Source: Blastocatellia bacterium (lineage in GTDB: Bacteria; Acidobacteriota; Blastocatellia; HR10). Taken from it: 64,000 nt of DNA. Below, in pieces: positions 36,578 through 45,821 of this stretch. The position numbers were made by a program, and so were the translations under genes. The DNA lies in contig JANWYV010000053.1 of assembly GCA_025055075.1 (NCBI GenBank), forward strand, positions 62,001-126,000, written 5' to 3'. Below the pieces are notes generated by a model. That model searched no databases, was not told the origin of the DNA, and saw only the letters and a program-made list of their open reading frames with translations. How positions within the stretch are numbered: position 1 is the stretch's first letter; each line of letters begins with the position of its first letter.

Positions 36578-37753
36578 ATGAGTGCTTCCATCGTGACGGC
36601 ATTACTCAGCAGCATTTTCGCATCGGTGGTCGTTCTCTCGACCGTCGTGATTCGACCTTCAGAGACGAGGCCGCCACTTGGGCCTCAAGGCGATCTGCAG
36701 CCCGTTCTCGCAGAGGATGAATGTTGCGGGGGGATCTCGCAAGGCGAATTCGCGCTTCAATTGGCGTGGGCCTTAGGTCTGGCCGAGCCACCCGAGGGGT
36801 GGACAGCCGCACGGGCGGCGCGCGAGTTGGAACGCTTGGGGCATCGTCCCGAAGGAGGATGGCGGCTTGCGGCCCCCTTGCGCGAAGACGATCTGATGCA
36901 AATGCTTCGCGGGACGCGCTTCGCTCAGCATCCGGCGGCGCAATCGGGGCAAGGGGCTGTCACACGCGCGCGCGTGCGCGCGATCTTTCGCGACGGGATG
37001 CCCGTCACTCAAGGACGATTCGCGCAAATGCTCGCGCGCGCACTGGCGCCCGATCGGCTCTTCACGGTCGAAGAAGCGGTCGCTTGGCTGCGCGCGCGAG
37101 GGCTTGCGCCGGCCGAAGGATGGGAGCCCGACGAATGGATGAGCGAGCGCAAGATGTGGGATGTCCTCTCGCGAGCGGGTTGGCCGGTCTCCTCCATCGT
37201 GCGAGTGATGCCGGAGATCGGCGAGCTTCCGGTTGATCACGCGCGCGCACACGCGCTCCTTTTCGAGCGGCGCGATCTGCCGACGCAGGCGATGCTCGCC
37301 ATGCTCTTGGTGAAAATCTCCGGACTCGCTGCTCCTGCCCAAGGATGGACGTTAGCGGCGGCGCTCGCCGAGTTGGAGCGGTGGAATGCGCGCCCGGAGT
37401 ATGGATGGACTCCATTGGCCCCCGTTTGCGAAGCCGATCTCGTGCGACTCTTGCGGCGCGCGGGCATCATCATAGAGCCTGTGAATCGGTGCCGCGCCGT
37501 CACGGCCGTGGAGGTCGAAGGGGAGGCTTCAGTTCTCGATTTCATGCGCGCGCTGAGCCCAGTGCCCCAGAGGCTGCGCGTGATCGAGGGTCCGATCTTT
37601 CGACCGCTCTCGGCGACTTCGTTGATCGTCCCATTGGCGCCGAGCACATTGGCGGGAAATGTTCCCGCACCGGCGACGCCTGTTCCACCGGAGATCGTCG
37701 GCCCGGCGATTCCCAGCGTCTATTCCGTCTCGCGGCCGAGGGCGGGATTTTAG
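36578..37753 (+). CDS. Exported protein with three SLH-like repeats
   Basis: A 391-residue protein starting 3 nt after the BY-kinase stop, so almost certainly in its operon. A hydrophobic N-terminus (residues 4-25) forms a signal or anchor. Three imperfect ~60-residue repeats follow at about 53-111, 143-200 and 234-296. Each has a helix of the type QGEFALQLAWALGL, a W-T-A-A...L-E-R-L-G helix, and a G-W-x-P/L-...-L-x-x-M/L-L-R ending. This resembles a degenerate S-layer homology (SLH) pattern. A C-terminal region rich in proline (about 340-390) follows. I do not recognise the family. Its position suggests a role with the exopolysaccharide, perhaps binding it (inference). Confidence 0.72.
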   Translation: MSASIVTALLSSIFASVVVLSTVVIRPSETRPPLGPQGDLQPVLAEDECCGGISQGEFALQLAWALGLAEPPEGWTAARAARELERLGHRPEGGWRLAAPLREDDLMQMLRGTRFAQHPAAQSGQGAVTRARVRAIFRDGMPVTQGRFAQMLARALAPDRLFTVEEAVAWLRARGLAPAEGWEPDEWMSERKMWDVLSRAGWPVSSIVRVMPEIGELPVDHARAHALLFERRDLPTQAMLAMLLVKISGLAAPAQGWTLAAALAELERWNARPEYGWTPLAPVCEADLVRLLRRAGIIIEPVNRCRAVTAVEVEGEASVLDFMRALSPVPQRLRVIEGPIFRPLSATSLIVPLAPSTLAGNVPAPATPVPPEIVGPAIPSVYSVSRPRAGF

Positions 37754-37778
37754 ACGGCGCTCTCTTTGAGAGGCGAAG

Positions 37779-38891
37779 ATGAGGATTCAGCGCGTCGAGC
37801 TTCGGGAGATCCGCATGCGACTTCGCGCTCCGTTCGAGACGAGTTTCGGGCGCACCGACTGGCGGCGTATCTTGCTCGTTCGCATCTTCGATACCGAAGG
37901 AGAGCAAGGGTGGGGCGAGTGCACGGCTTCCGAAGAGCCATTTTACAATCACGAATTCGTGGATGGCGCGTGGTTGGTGATGCGCGATTTTCTCATCCCA
38001 ATGTTGCTGAGACGCGAGTTCGCAACGGTTGACGAAGTTCCCGCGTTCTTCCGCGCCGTTCGCGGGCATAATATGGCCAAGGGGGCATTGGAGGCCGCGT
38101 GTTGGGACCTACAAGCGCGACGAGAAGGAAAACCGCTGTGGCAACTCCTCGGCGGCACGCGCGCGGAGATCGAATGCGGCGTCTCCATTGGCATTCAGCC
38201 TTCGCTCTCGGATTTGGTGAAAGCGGTTGAACGAGAGCTAGCGGCTGGCTATCGGCGGATCAAGGTGAAGATCAAACCGGGCCTGGAGCGAGAGATCGTG
38301 GGAGCTGTGCGCGCGGCTTTCCCCGATATCCCGCTTATGGCGGATGCCAATGCGGCCTACACGCTCGAGAACGCGGAGGTGCTCCGCGCGCTCGATGACT
38401 TCAACCTGATGATGCTCGAGCAGCCGCTGGCTCACGATGATCTCTTGGACCATGCGGAGCTGCAGCGGCGGATGCGCACTCCCATCTGCTTGGACGAATC
38501 GATCACGAGTGCCGAGAAAGCCCGGAAGGCGCTGGCGATCGGGGCATGTCGGATCATCAACGTCAAGCTCGGGCGCGTTGGGGGGTATACCGAAGCGCGA
38601 CGCCTGCACGATCTCTGCTCCGCGCAGGGCATACCTCTCTGGTGCGGCGGGATGTTGGAGTCGGGCGTCGGGCGAGCGCACAACATTGCGCTCTCGACTT
38701 TGGAAGGTTTTTCTCTGCCGGGCGATGTCTCGGCGAGCCGGCGCTATTGGGAGCAGGACATTATCGAACCTGAGGTCGAAGTCACGCCGCGAGGGACGAT
38801 TCGAGCGCCAATGGAAGCCGGGATCGGTTTCGCAGTGAACGAACGACTCATCGAACGATGGACCGTGCGCCGGGAGGTGATCGCGTCATGA
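37779..38891 (+). CDS. menC: Enolase-superfamily o-succinylbenzoate synthase / N-succinylamino acid racemase
   Basis: A 370-residue MR/OSBS-subgroup enolase-superfamily enzyme. Catalytic Lys164 in the KVK motif, metal ligands D189, E214 and D239, and the second Lys263 (INVKLGRVGG) are all present. N-terminal capping segment RLRAPFETSFGRT and late CGGMLESGVGRAHNIAL are typical of MenC2/NSAR. The function could be menaquinone synthesis or N-acylamino acid racemisation, because the two cannot be distinguished by sequence alone; no other men gene is in the window. It overlaps the next gene by 4 nt (ATGA). Confidence 0.87.
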   Translation: MRIQRVELREIRMRLRAPFETSFGRTDWRRILLVRIFDTEGEQGWGECTASEEPFYNHEFVDGAWLVMRDFLIPMLLRREFATVDEVPAFFRAVRGHNMAKGALEAACWDLQARREGKPLWQLLGGTRAEIECGVSIGIQPSLSDLVKAVERELAAGYRRIKVKIKPGLEREIVGAVRAAFPDIPLMADANAAYTLENAEVLRALDDFNLMMLEQPLAHDDLLDHAELQRRMRTPICLDESITSAEKARKALAIGACRIINVKLGRVGGYTEARRLHDLCSAQGIPLWCGGMLESGVGRAHNIALSTLEGFSLPGDVSASRRYWEQDIIEPEVEVTPRGTIRAPMEAGIGFAVNERLIERWTVRREVIAS

Positions 38892-41518
38892 AGGGGGATT
38901 CGCGTCAGAGGGTGCTTGGCCTTCTTCTGGTCTTCATCGCAGGAATGCCGTGGCGTTGGAGCGTCCGCGGTGAGCGAACTGAAGAGCTGTGGCTCCTGAC
39001 GGATCGCGCGGTGTTGGTGAGCGATGATCGTGGGCAGACATGGAAGGGGGTATCTCTAGGGAACGGTCGACGGCGCCTTCATGCGCTGCGCAAGCGAGCG
39101 AGCGAGGGAGCATGGGTTGCAACTAGCGACGGGCTCTTCCGCATCGCCATGGTGGGCCGACGCGCTGAACGGTTGCTGTGGGAGGAAACGTTCTCCATAG
39201 CGGAGAGTCAAGGACGCCTTTTCGCCGGGACTCGGCGAGGGCTCTTGGTGAGCGATGACGGAGGGCGGCGCTGGCAACGCATCTCGGCTTTGCCCGATGG
39301 GCTCGTTCCCATAGCGATTGAGGTAGCACCGTCACATCCCGAGGTGATCTACATCGGGACGGTGCGACACGGCGTGTATCGCAGCGACGATGGAGGGAGA
39401 AGCTGGAAGTCGGCGAGCGTGGGGCTGCCTCCAGCCATCGGCGCGGCACCGTATACTCCCGTGCGGCAATTGGTCGTCCATCCGAGCGATTCGCGCACCG
39501 CGTATCTCGGGAGCGAAGCGCACGGCGTCTACAAGACGACCGATGGGGGAGAGACATGGCATCCTGTGAACGTGGGCTTGTCCTGGCGGTCCGCCTATCC
39601 CACGTTGCCACCGCTTCTCGCCATCAACCCAGAAGATCCCGAAATCGTCTACGCGCTTATCCGGCGCCGCCTCGATTCAGCGCGCGTCGAGAACGCTCTT
39701 TATAAGAGCGCGACCGGAGGCCAATTCTGGCGCGAACTCACTGGGCTCTCGGCGCACCACATCTTCCGCGGGCTGACCATTGATCCTCGACAACCGCGTC
39801 GGTTGCTGCTGACGCATACTGAGGGCGTCATCGAAGTCTTTGACCATCCCGCGTGGGACGTCTTCTTCAAGACCCCTGCGCCGGAGATCCGCGCGCTCGA
39901 TGTTTCGCGCGCCACTGCCTCAAGGAGCTTGGTCGAGATCGTCGGCCAGATCTCAGTCATGACGGCCGATCGTGAAGTCTTTCATGAATTCGATCTGGAT
40001 CGCCGGAGCCTTCAGTTCACCCCCGTTTTCGACACGAGGCGACGGTTTCTCGGCTACGACGTCTCTTTCGTCCCCTTGGCCTTTATCCTTGAGGGGGAGC
40101 GGGTTCGGATTGAGGACGAGGGATTTCTCGAGCGATCGCTACCCTTCGCCTTCTCTTTTTACGGTCAGACCTTCACAAGCGTCTTCCTCAATGCCAATGG
40201 GAACCTGACCTTCGGGAGTCCCGATCCCGATCCGACGCCAACCGAATTGGAGTTCGTGACGAAGCAGCCGCGGATTGCTCCACTTTGGCTGGATCTCGCC
40301 CCTTCTAGGGGCACCGTTCTCATCTGGGAGGAGTTCGACCGCGTCGTTATCACATGGCGCGATGTGCCGGAAGTACCAGAAGTGGAGATCGCCGAGGCGC
40401 TCCTTCCACGAAACACGTTCCAAGTGGCGCTCTTTCGCGATGGACGAATTCTGTTCAGCTACAACGGCGTCGAGTCGGTGAGAGGGCTTGTGGGGATTTC
40501 GTCGGGCAATCGCCAAGCATTCTGGCGCGTGAAGTTCACCGCGGACATCTCGGCGGATCCTCTGCGGCCGACGTCCTTTCGTCCACCATGGCGTCAGGGC
40601 GACCTGCCGATCGGCGAGCTGTTCCGCGCGGGACTCCTGCTCCGAGAGGTCGCGCGGCGCTTCTTCACCCGGCATCCCGATGCGTTCGATCTCTTGATCA
40701 TCTATGGAGCGAGCACCTTCGAACGTTTGACGATCACCGGACGCGTCGTCCAAAGAGGAGCCTTCACGCTTCCCGTCGCCGCGTGGGTGAAGAATGAGAT
40801 CGAGGGGCTTGGGCTCCCCATCTTCGACGACGCAGCGACGTTCGGCAGTGCGGGCCGATTGCGACTGGTTGTGAATATGGACCTGCTGCGATCCTATCCG
40901 GCGGATCCGTTGGAGGAATTTCTCGGCACGAAATCGGCCATGGACATCCTCGCCCAGATGGTCGGACATGCCTGGGGAGCATATGTGCGCTTCGATGACG
41001 GCGGCGTGTCCAGCGATGCTCTGCTTGCTGGAACGGAGAGGTTCACCTGGAGTTTCTTCCTCGACACGGATGCGTCGGAACTGGACGGGCATGATTGGGA
41101 GATCCTTTCGGGGAACCGCTTCCGCTCCGTGGCGGCGAACGAGCGATACAGCCCCCTCGATCAATACCTGATGGGGCTTCGCCCGCCGGAGGAGGTCCCT
41201 CCCTTCTTCTTGATCGAGAACCCGACGGAGACGGAAGGACGCACGCGGGGAAGCCCGCCCGAACTCGAAGTGGTCGTAAGGGGTTCGGCCCGCACGATCA
41301 CGCTCACCGATATTCTGCGGGTTGAAGGCCCGCGACGGCCGGCCTATGTGGAAGCGCCGAAGGTCTTTCGCGCGGCGTTCATCCTCATCGTCCCAGAGGG
41401 ATTTCCGGTGACGGCCATTGATTTGAACAAAGTCGAGCTTTTTCGTCGCACCTTCGAACTGTTCTTCAAGCAGGCGACCGAGGGACGGGGACGCCTTGAG
41501 ACGGAAGTGATCTTTTGA
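38888..41518 (+). CDS. Large secreted Asp-box/sortilin-like protein with degenerate metalloprotease-like C-terminus
   Basis: An 876-residue protein with an N-terminal signal (LGLLLVFIAGM). Residues 30-320 contain BNR/Asp-box repeats: SDDRGQTW (45-52), SDDGGRRW (122-129), SDDGGRSW (166-173) and TDGGETW (218-224), expected to form a beta-propeller like Ycf48/VPS10 domains. Residues 410-550 (FAFSFYGQTFTSVFLNANGNLTFG) look like a nidogen-like domain. The C-terminal part (about 660-800) has ILAQMVGHAWGAYVRFDD followed by YSPLDQYLMGLRPPEEVPPFF. In related proteins, as I recall them, the first segment reads as an HExxH zinc site; here it is QMVGH, so activity is doubtful. Start ATG overlaps menC. 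Function unknown. Confidence 0.8.
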   Translation: MKGDSRQRVLGLLLVFIAGMPWRWSVRGERTEELWLLTDRAVLVSDDRGQTWKGVSLGNGRRRLHALRKRASEGAWVATSDGLFRIAMVGRRAERLLWEETFSIAESQGRLFAGTRRGLLVSDDGGRRWQRISALPDGLVPIAIEVAPSHPEVIYIGTVRHGVYRSDDGGRSWKSASVGLPPAIGAAPYTPVRQLVVHPSDSRTAYLGSEAHGVYKTTDGGETWHPVNVGLSWRSAYPTLPPLLAINPEDPEIVYALIRRRLDSARVENALYKSATGGQFWRELTGLSAHHIFRGLTIDPRQPRRLLLTHTEGVIEVFDHPAWDVFFKTPAPEIRALDVSRATASRSLVEIVGQISVMTADREVFHEFDLDRRSLQFTPVFDTRRRFLGYDVSFVPLAFILEGERVRIEDEGFLERSLPFAFSFYGQTFTSVFLNANGNLTFGSPDPDPTPTELEFVTKQPRIAPLWLDLAPSRGTVLIWEEFDRVVITWRDVPEVPEVEIAEALLPRNTFQVALFRDGRILFSYNGVESVRGLVGISSGNRQAFWRVKFTADISADPLRPTSFRPPWRQGDLPIGELFRAGLLLREVARRFFTRHPDAFDLLIIYGASTFERLTITGRVVQRGAFTLPVAAWVKNEIEGLGLPIFDDAATFGSAGRLRLVVNMDLLRSYPADPLEEFLGTKSAMDILAQMVGHAWGAYVRFDDGGVSSDALLAGTERFTWSFFLDTDASELDGHDWEILSGNRFRSVAANERYSPLDQYLMGLRPPEEVPPFFLIENPTETEGRTRGSPPELEVVVRGSARTITLTDILRVEGPRRPAYVEAPKVFRAAFILIVPEGFPVTAIDLNKVELFRRTFELFFKQATEGRGRLETEVIF

Positions 41519-41527
41519 GGAAAGGGC

Positions 41528-41989
41528 GTGAGGACGCTTCGTCAAGTCTCGGCCGGAGGGGTCGTCTATCGCTGGACCCAGTCGCGTCCGGAAGTCATCC
41601 TGATCGCGCGGGACCATGGGAAGGTCTGGTGCTTACCTAAGGGATTGGTGGAACGCGGAGAGGGGGTGCAAGAGGCAGCACTTCGCGAAGTGCGAGAGGA
41701 AACCGGTGTGCGCGGCGAGATCGTCGGGAAGCTGGGTCAGATCAATTATTGGTACGTCGGTCGAGAGGGGGAAGAACCCGTTCGGTTCTTCAAGACGGTC
41801 CATTTCTATCTCATGCGGTATCTCGAAGGGGATGTGCAGCGGCATGATTGGGAAGTGGAAGATGCGCGATGGTTTCCTCTGGAAGAAGCCATTGCGCGCG
41901 CCACATACAAAGGCGAGCGAGAGATTCTGGAGAAAGCCCGACGGATGATCATGGAGCGCCCTCCCGTCGCCGTGCGGTCATCGAAGTGA
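41528..41989 (+). CDS. Nudix hydrolase
   Basis: A 153-residue Nudix protein with an intact Nudix box (G39-x5-E45-x7-R53-E54-V-x-E57-E58-T-G60-V). N-terminal QVSAGGVVYRW is typical of Ap4A/diadenosine-type or 8-oxo-dGTP-type members; the substrate is not determined. GTG 41528 follows TTGAGGAAAGG. It begins 9 bp after the Asp-box protein. Confidence 0.9.
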   Translation: MRTLRQVSAGGVVYRWTQSRPEVILIARDHGKVWCLPKGLVERGEGVQEAALREVREETGVRGEIVGKLGQINYWYVGREGEEPVRFFKTVHFYLMRYLEGDVQRHDWEVEDARWFPLEEAIARATYKGEREILEKARRMIMERPPVAVRSSK

Positions 41990-42014
41990 CCTCGTGCCTC
42001 TTGAGGACAGCGAG

Positions 42015-42953
42015 ATGACGGAACCTATTCTTGTCGTCGAGCACCTCACACATCAGTACGGAGCGCGCATTGCCTTAGACGATGTGACGCTGCAGGTATG
42101 TGAGGGGGAGATCTTCGCCTTGCTCGGACCCAACGGTGGGGGGAAGACGACGCTCTTTCGAATCCTGGCGACTCTGATGAGACCGACCTCGGGGTGCGTC
42201 CGCCTATTCGGGGACGACGCCCTGGCGCACCCGGAGCGCGTGCGACGGCACTTGGGCATCGTCTTCCAATCGCCGAGCGTGGATGGGAAGCTCACGGTGC
42301 GAGAGAACCTGCGCCACCAGGGACATCTCTACGACCTTTGGGGGGCGAACTTGCGCCGGCGGATCGAGGCGTTGCTCGAACGTTTCGATCTTCGGGATCG
42401 GGCGGATGAACCTGTGGAGCGGCTCTCGGGAGGGTTGCGACGCCGCGTGGAGATCGCGAAGGCGCTTCTGCATGAACCCCCACTTTTGCTTCTGGATGAG
42501 CCGACGGCTGGGCTCGATGTGCGCGCGCGTCTGGAGCTGTGGTCGTATCTGCGGACCCTTCGCGAGCAGCGATCGCTCACTATCGTCTTCACGACGCATT
42601 ATCTGGAGGAGGGGGAGCAGTGCGATCGGGTAGCCATTTTGGATCGGGGACGGTTGGTGGCGCTTGAGGATCCGGAGACCTTGAAGGCGGAGATCGGGGG
42701 CGATGTGATCTTCGTCGAGGGGCGCGAACTCGAATCTTTGTGCGCGGAGATTCGGGCCCGATGGGGGATCGAAGCGACGCTCGTGGATGGCAAGCTTTGT
42801 TTTCGTCACGAGCGCGGACATGAATTCCTCGCGCGCTTGGTTGAGGCGTTTCCCGGACGCATCGTCTCGCTCATGGTGCGGCGGCCAACCTTGGAAGATG
42901 TCTTCATCCATCGAACGGGCCATCGGTTCGAAGAGGGCGCGCACTTGCGGTGA
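42015..42953 (+). CDS. ABC-2-type ABC transporter ATP-binding protein
   Basis: A 312-residue ATPase of the DrrA/NodI/CcmA family. Motifs: Walker A GPNGGGKTT, Q-loop IVFQSPSVDGKLT, signature LSGGLRRR, Walker B LLLLDEPTAGLD and H-loop TTHYLEEGE. Such ATPases work with an ABC-2 membrane permease, but none follows: the next element is a remnant of a different permease class on the opposite strand. ATG 42015 follows TTGAGGACAG. Confidence 0.92.
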   Translation: MTEPILVVEHLTHQYGARIALDDVTLQVCEGEIFALLGPNGGGKTTLFRILATLMRPTSGCVRLFGDDALAHPERVRRHLGIVFQSPSVDGKLTVRENLRHQGHLYDLWGANLRRRIEALLERFDLRDRADEPVERLSGGLRRRVEIAKALLHEPPLLLLDEPTAGLDVRARLELWSYLRTLREQRSLTIVFTTHYLEEGEQCDRVAILDRGRLVALEDPETLKAEIGGDVIFVEGRELESLCAEIRARWGIEATLVDGKLCFRHERGHEFLARLVEAFPGRIVSLMVRRPTLEDVFIHRTGHRFEEGAHLR

Positions 42954-42956
42954 GTG

Positions 42957-43299
42957 TCATCGCTCTCGGCGCAGGGCCTCGACCGGATCCAAACGAGCGG
43001 CTCGGAGAGCTGGAATGAGCTCGGCGATCAGACCCACGCCACTGAGGATCAGCAGCGTCGCGGCGAGCATCGGAAGCGACAGCCCGAGCTGAATATCTCC
43101 CTGACCCGATGGATCCTCAAACAGTGGGCCGAGAAGCGGCAGCGTGCCGATCCCGCGAATGAGCGCGACGGCCACGAGCGCGCCGAACATTCCATCGCTG
43201 AAGACGATCATCAACCCTTCAAGGGTGAACTGCCTGAGGATATATCGGTGCCATGCTCGAATCGTTTTGCGAATGACGCTTGTAGGAGGGTCTAAAGGA
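42957..43299 (-). pseudogene. C-terminal remnant of a MacB/FtsX-type ABC permease
   Basis: An open frame with no natural start encodes about 110 residues. It includes RKTIRAWHRYILRQFTLEG, hydrophobic segments, and the ending PALRAARLDPVEALRRE, the standard C-terminus of FtsX/MacB-like permeases. The N-terminal several hundred residues (MacB-type core and periplasmic domain) are missing, and the frame starts at or just inside the rimI stop. It is probably a decayed fragment. The absence of the partner ATPase gene of this class supports that. Confidence 0.72.
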
Positions 43300-43782
43300 T
43301 CACATCCATTCGTCGTAGAGGGAAACGGGAAGCGGTTTCGTCATCAGAAGCGCGTCCTCCCCATTGGTGTAGTAGCGCGGCAGCCGTTGGGTGACCGTGT
43401 AGCCCAACTTCTTGTACAAGGCTTGGGCGGCATAATTGTCCGCACGGACTTCCAATCGAGCGATCGTCGCCCCATGCTCGCAAAAGGCGTCCTCGATGGC
43501 TTCCATGAGTAAACGTCCGAAGCCACGCCGTCGCCACTGCGGATCGACACCGAGCGCGATCACGTGACCGACGCCACCGGACTCGATGCTCCCGATGACG
43601 AAGCCGACCATGCGCCCATCGGGCAATTCGGTCTTTCGCGCGATGACCAGGGGATTGGTCAGGAGATAGTGAAGCGTGTCACGATCATACGCCTCTCCAT
43701 CAGCAAAACAGCGTTGATCGAGCTCCCAACACTGATCGAGATCGCGAATCGTCATCGGTCGAATGGAGACCTCGCACACCAT
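43300..43782 (-). CDS. rimI: Ribosomal protein S18-alanine N-acetyltransferase (RimI)
   Basis: A 160-residue GNAT acetyltransferase. The start at ATG 43782 gives CEVSIRPMTIRDLDQCWELDQRCF. The acetyl-CoA-binding block is LGVDPQWRRRGFGRLLMEAIEDAF (R/Q-x-x-G-x-G/A). The C-terminal RADNYAAQALYKKLGYTVTQRLPRYY is typical of RimI. It could be a paralogue in the same GNAT subfamily. Ribosome binding sequence GGAAGGGAGAGA precedes it. Confidence 0.87.
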   Translation of the reverse strand: MVCEVSIRPMTIRDLDQCWELDQRCFADGEAYDRDTLHYLLTNPLVIARKTELPDGRMVGFVIGSIESGGVGHVIALGVDPQWRRRGFGRLLMEAIEDAFCEHGATIARLEVRADNYAAQALYKKLGYTVTQRLPRYYTNGEDALLMTKPLPVSLYDEWM

Positions 43783-43888
43783 CTCGTCTCTCCCTTCCGG
43801 CCCATCCGCGCGATCGGACGAAGATCTTCGCGTGGCCGTTCCACCACGCGGAGACAATCATACGCTTCGGATCGAGATGGAGCAAGCA

Positions 43889-44932
43889 TCAACGAATGAA
43901 CATAGCGTCGCCGTAGCTGTAGAATCGGTAGCGCATGGCGACGGCATGCTCATAGGCACGCAGGACATTCTCGCGGCCGGCAAAAGCGCACACGAGCATG
44001 AGCAAGGTCGAGCGCGGCAGATGGAAATTCGTCACCAAGCCATCCACGACCTTGAAGCGATAACCCGGGTAGATGAACAACTCCGTCCACCCGGCTCCCG
44101 CGCGTACGAAACCTTCCGAATCGGCAGCGGATTCCAACGCTCGGACACTTGTCGTTCCCACGGCGATGACTGGGCGTCCGCTCCGTCGCGCTTCATTGAT
44201 GGCTTCGGCCGTCTCCGGAGGGATGAAGAACTCTTCGCCCTCCATGCGATGCTTTTCGATTTCTTCCACGCGCACTGGCTTGAACGTCCCGTAGCCAACA
44301 TGAAGCGTCAGCTCGACGATCTGAACGCCGCGCTCCCGAAGGGCCGCGAAGACGCGCTCCGTGAAGTGGAATCCCGCCGTTGGTGCGGCGACCGATCCAC
44401 GATGTTTCGCGTAGATGGTTTGGTAGCGGAGCAGATCCCGCGCGAACGAGGTCGGATCCGATCGTTTGATGTATGGGGGCAGCGGCGCGACACCAATGCG
44501 GTCAATCCACGCGTCCAACTCCTGCTCGGGGCAGAGGAATTCGAGGAGGCGCTTCCCCTCCGCTTCAACAGCGAGGATACGCGCTTCCAAGCGACCTTCG
44601 TCGAACACCAACTCGGTCCCCGGTCGGGCGACGCGCCCCGGCTTGATCAAGGCTTCCCACCGCGTCTTCTCACGTCGTCTCAGGAGCAGCACCTCGACAT
44701 GGCCCGTGAAGCCCTTTCGCTTTCCGAAAAGGCGCGCCGGGAAGACGCGCGTGTTGTTCAGGACCAGGACGCTCCCTGGGGCGACTTCCTCCGGGAACTG
44801 ATAGAAGTATCTGTCCCAATAGGCTCCCGTCCTCCGATCCAGGACGAGCAGGCGCGAGTGATCGCGCTCCGGAAGCGGCTCCTGCGCGATCAGCTCTTCG
44901 GGCAAGGTGTAATCGAACTCCGAGAGTTTCAT
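43889..44932 (-). CDS. queA: S-adenosylmethionine:tRNA ribosyltransferase-isomerase
   Basis: A 347-residue enzyme of queuosine synthesis, adding the cyclopentenediol from SAM to 7-aminomethyl-7-deazaguanine in tRNA. It starts MKLSEFDYTLPEELIAQEP. It has conserved VLVLNNTRVFPARLFG, KHRGSVAAPTAGFHFT and VVDGLVTNFHLPRSTLLMLVCAF. ATG 44932 is chosen; a long upstream frame to 45223 overlaps the methyltransferase gene. It lies 46 bp after that gene. Confidence 0.95.
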   Translation of the reverse strand: MKLSEFDYTLPEELIAQEPLPERDHSRLLVLDRRTGAYWDRYFYQFPEEVAPGSVLVLNNTRVFPARLFGKRKGFTGHVEVLLLRRREKTRWEALIKPGRVARPGTELVFDEGRLEARILAVEAEGKRLLEFLCPEQELDAWIDRIGVAPLPPYIKRSDPTSFARDLLRYQTIYAKHRGSVAAPTAGFHFTERVFAALRERGVQIVELTLHVGYGTFKPVRVEEIEKHRMEGEEFFIPPETAEAINEARRSGRPVIAVGTTSVRALESAADSEGFVRAGAGWTELFIYPGYRFKVVDGLVTNFHLPRSTLLMLVCAFAGRENVLRAYEHAVAMRYRFYSYGDAMFIR

Positions 44933-44978
44933 AGGCACTCCTTTGGCGAAAAGTGCTCGCTTTTTGAGACCACCGATC

Positions 44979-45797
44979 TCATCCCTTTCGACCGAGGGCG
45001 AGCGTCGCCTTGACGGAGAAATTAAATTCGGCACGATGCCGCTCGCGCTCAATGATCCGCGCCATCTGGCGCTGAACGCGTTGGCGTGTGATCGCGTCAG
45101 GTAGGAAGGTGAGCCACTGCGGGAGGAAGTAATCCTCGATGAGCGGCGACTCAAAGAAATCCGTGGCCGTCTCGAACAGGAACTCCTCGCGCTCGACGAA
45201 ACAATGCGGATAGCGAAGCCCACAACGAGCGAAGATCTCCTGAACCTCCGTCACTGTCGGCCATCGTGTGCTGAGCGCTTCGACGTGCGCCGCATATTCA
45301 TCGAGCCCACAACGATGGAGCGCTTCCCAGAGGATCGAGTAGCACTCGTCGAAGCTGCCTCGCGTGATCAACTTCAGAGCAACTGTCGCTTGATATTCGG
45401 CGACGCGCGCCATTTCGGACACCATCGGCGCGATGTATGGGGGAGGAAGCAGCGTAGCATCGCCGATGACCAATCCGTAAGACTCCGCCTCAAGCCCGAG
45501 GTTCGTGGGATCTTTCTCCAGGAACGTGAGGTTCTGCAGTCGCTTGATCGCCGCCTTCGCGCGCGCGATCTCCACCATGATGGCGTTGCGCTCGGTCGCG
45601 ACGACTTCTCCCCTCATCCCGATCCGAGATGCTAAATCGAGCGCCAAGCCTCCCGTTCCACTGTTGACTTCGAGTATCGTCCCTTTCGTCGGAAGGGGGA
45701 CGTGCTTCTCGACCATCTCATCGAAGGGCTCGCGCCAGATCGGGGCGATGTACACATCATACCGATACGCGAGTTCCCTCGGCGATCGGTTCATCAT
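44979..45797 (-). CDS. SAM-dependent methyltransferase (class I-like)
   Basis: A 272-residue protein with the motif I GTILEVNSGTGGLALDLASRIG (glycine-rich SAM loop), followed by VVATERNAIMVEIARAKA and LGLEAESYGLVIGDATLLP. It is a generic Rossmann methyltransferase. The C-terminal ~100 residues resemble no subfamily I recognise. It is upstream of queA on the same strand, so a tRNA or small-molecule substrate is possible but unproven. Confidence 0.72.
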   Translation of the reverse strand: MMNRSPRELAYRYDVYIAPIWREPFDEMVEKHVPLPTKGTILEVNSGTGGLALDLASRIGMRGEVVATERNAIMVEIARAKAAIKRLQNLTFLEKDPTNLGLEAESYGLVIGDATLLPPPYIAPMVSEMARVAEYQATVALKLITRGSFDECYSILWEALHRCGLDEYAAHVEALSTRWPTVTEVQEIFARCGLRYPHCFVEREEFLFETATDFFESPLIEDYFLPQWLTFLPDAITRQRVQRQMARIIERERHRAEFNFSVKATLALGRKG

Positions 45798-45821
45798 ACG
45801 GCTCCCGAAGCTGAAATGGAA

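Noticed and set aside
40139-41617. 492-residue minus-strand open frame
   Set aside because: It is a shadow of the secreted Asp-box protein and Nudix genes; no motif or family similarity.
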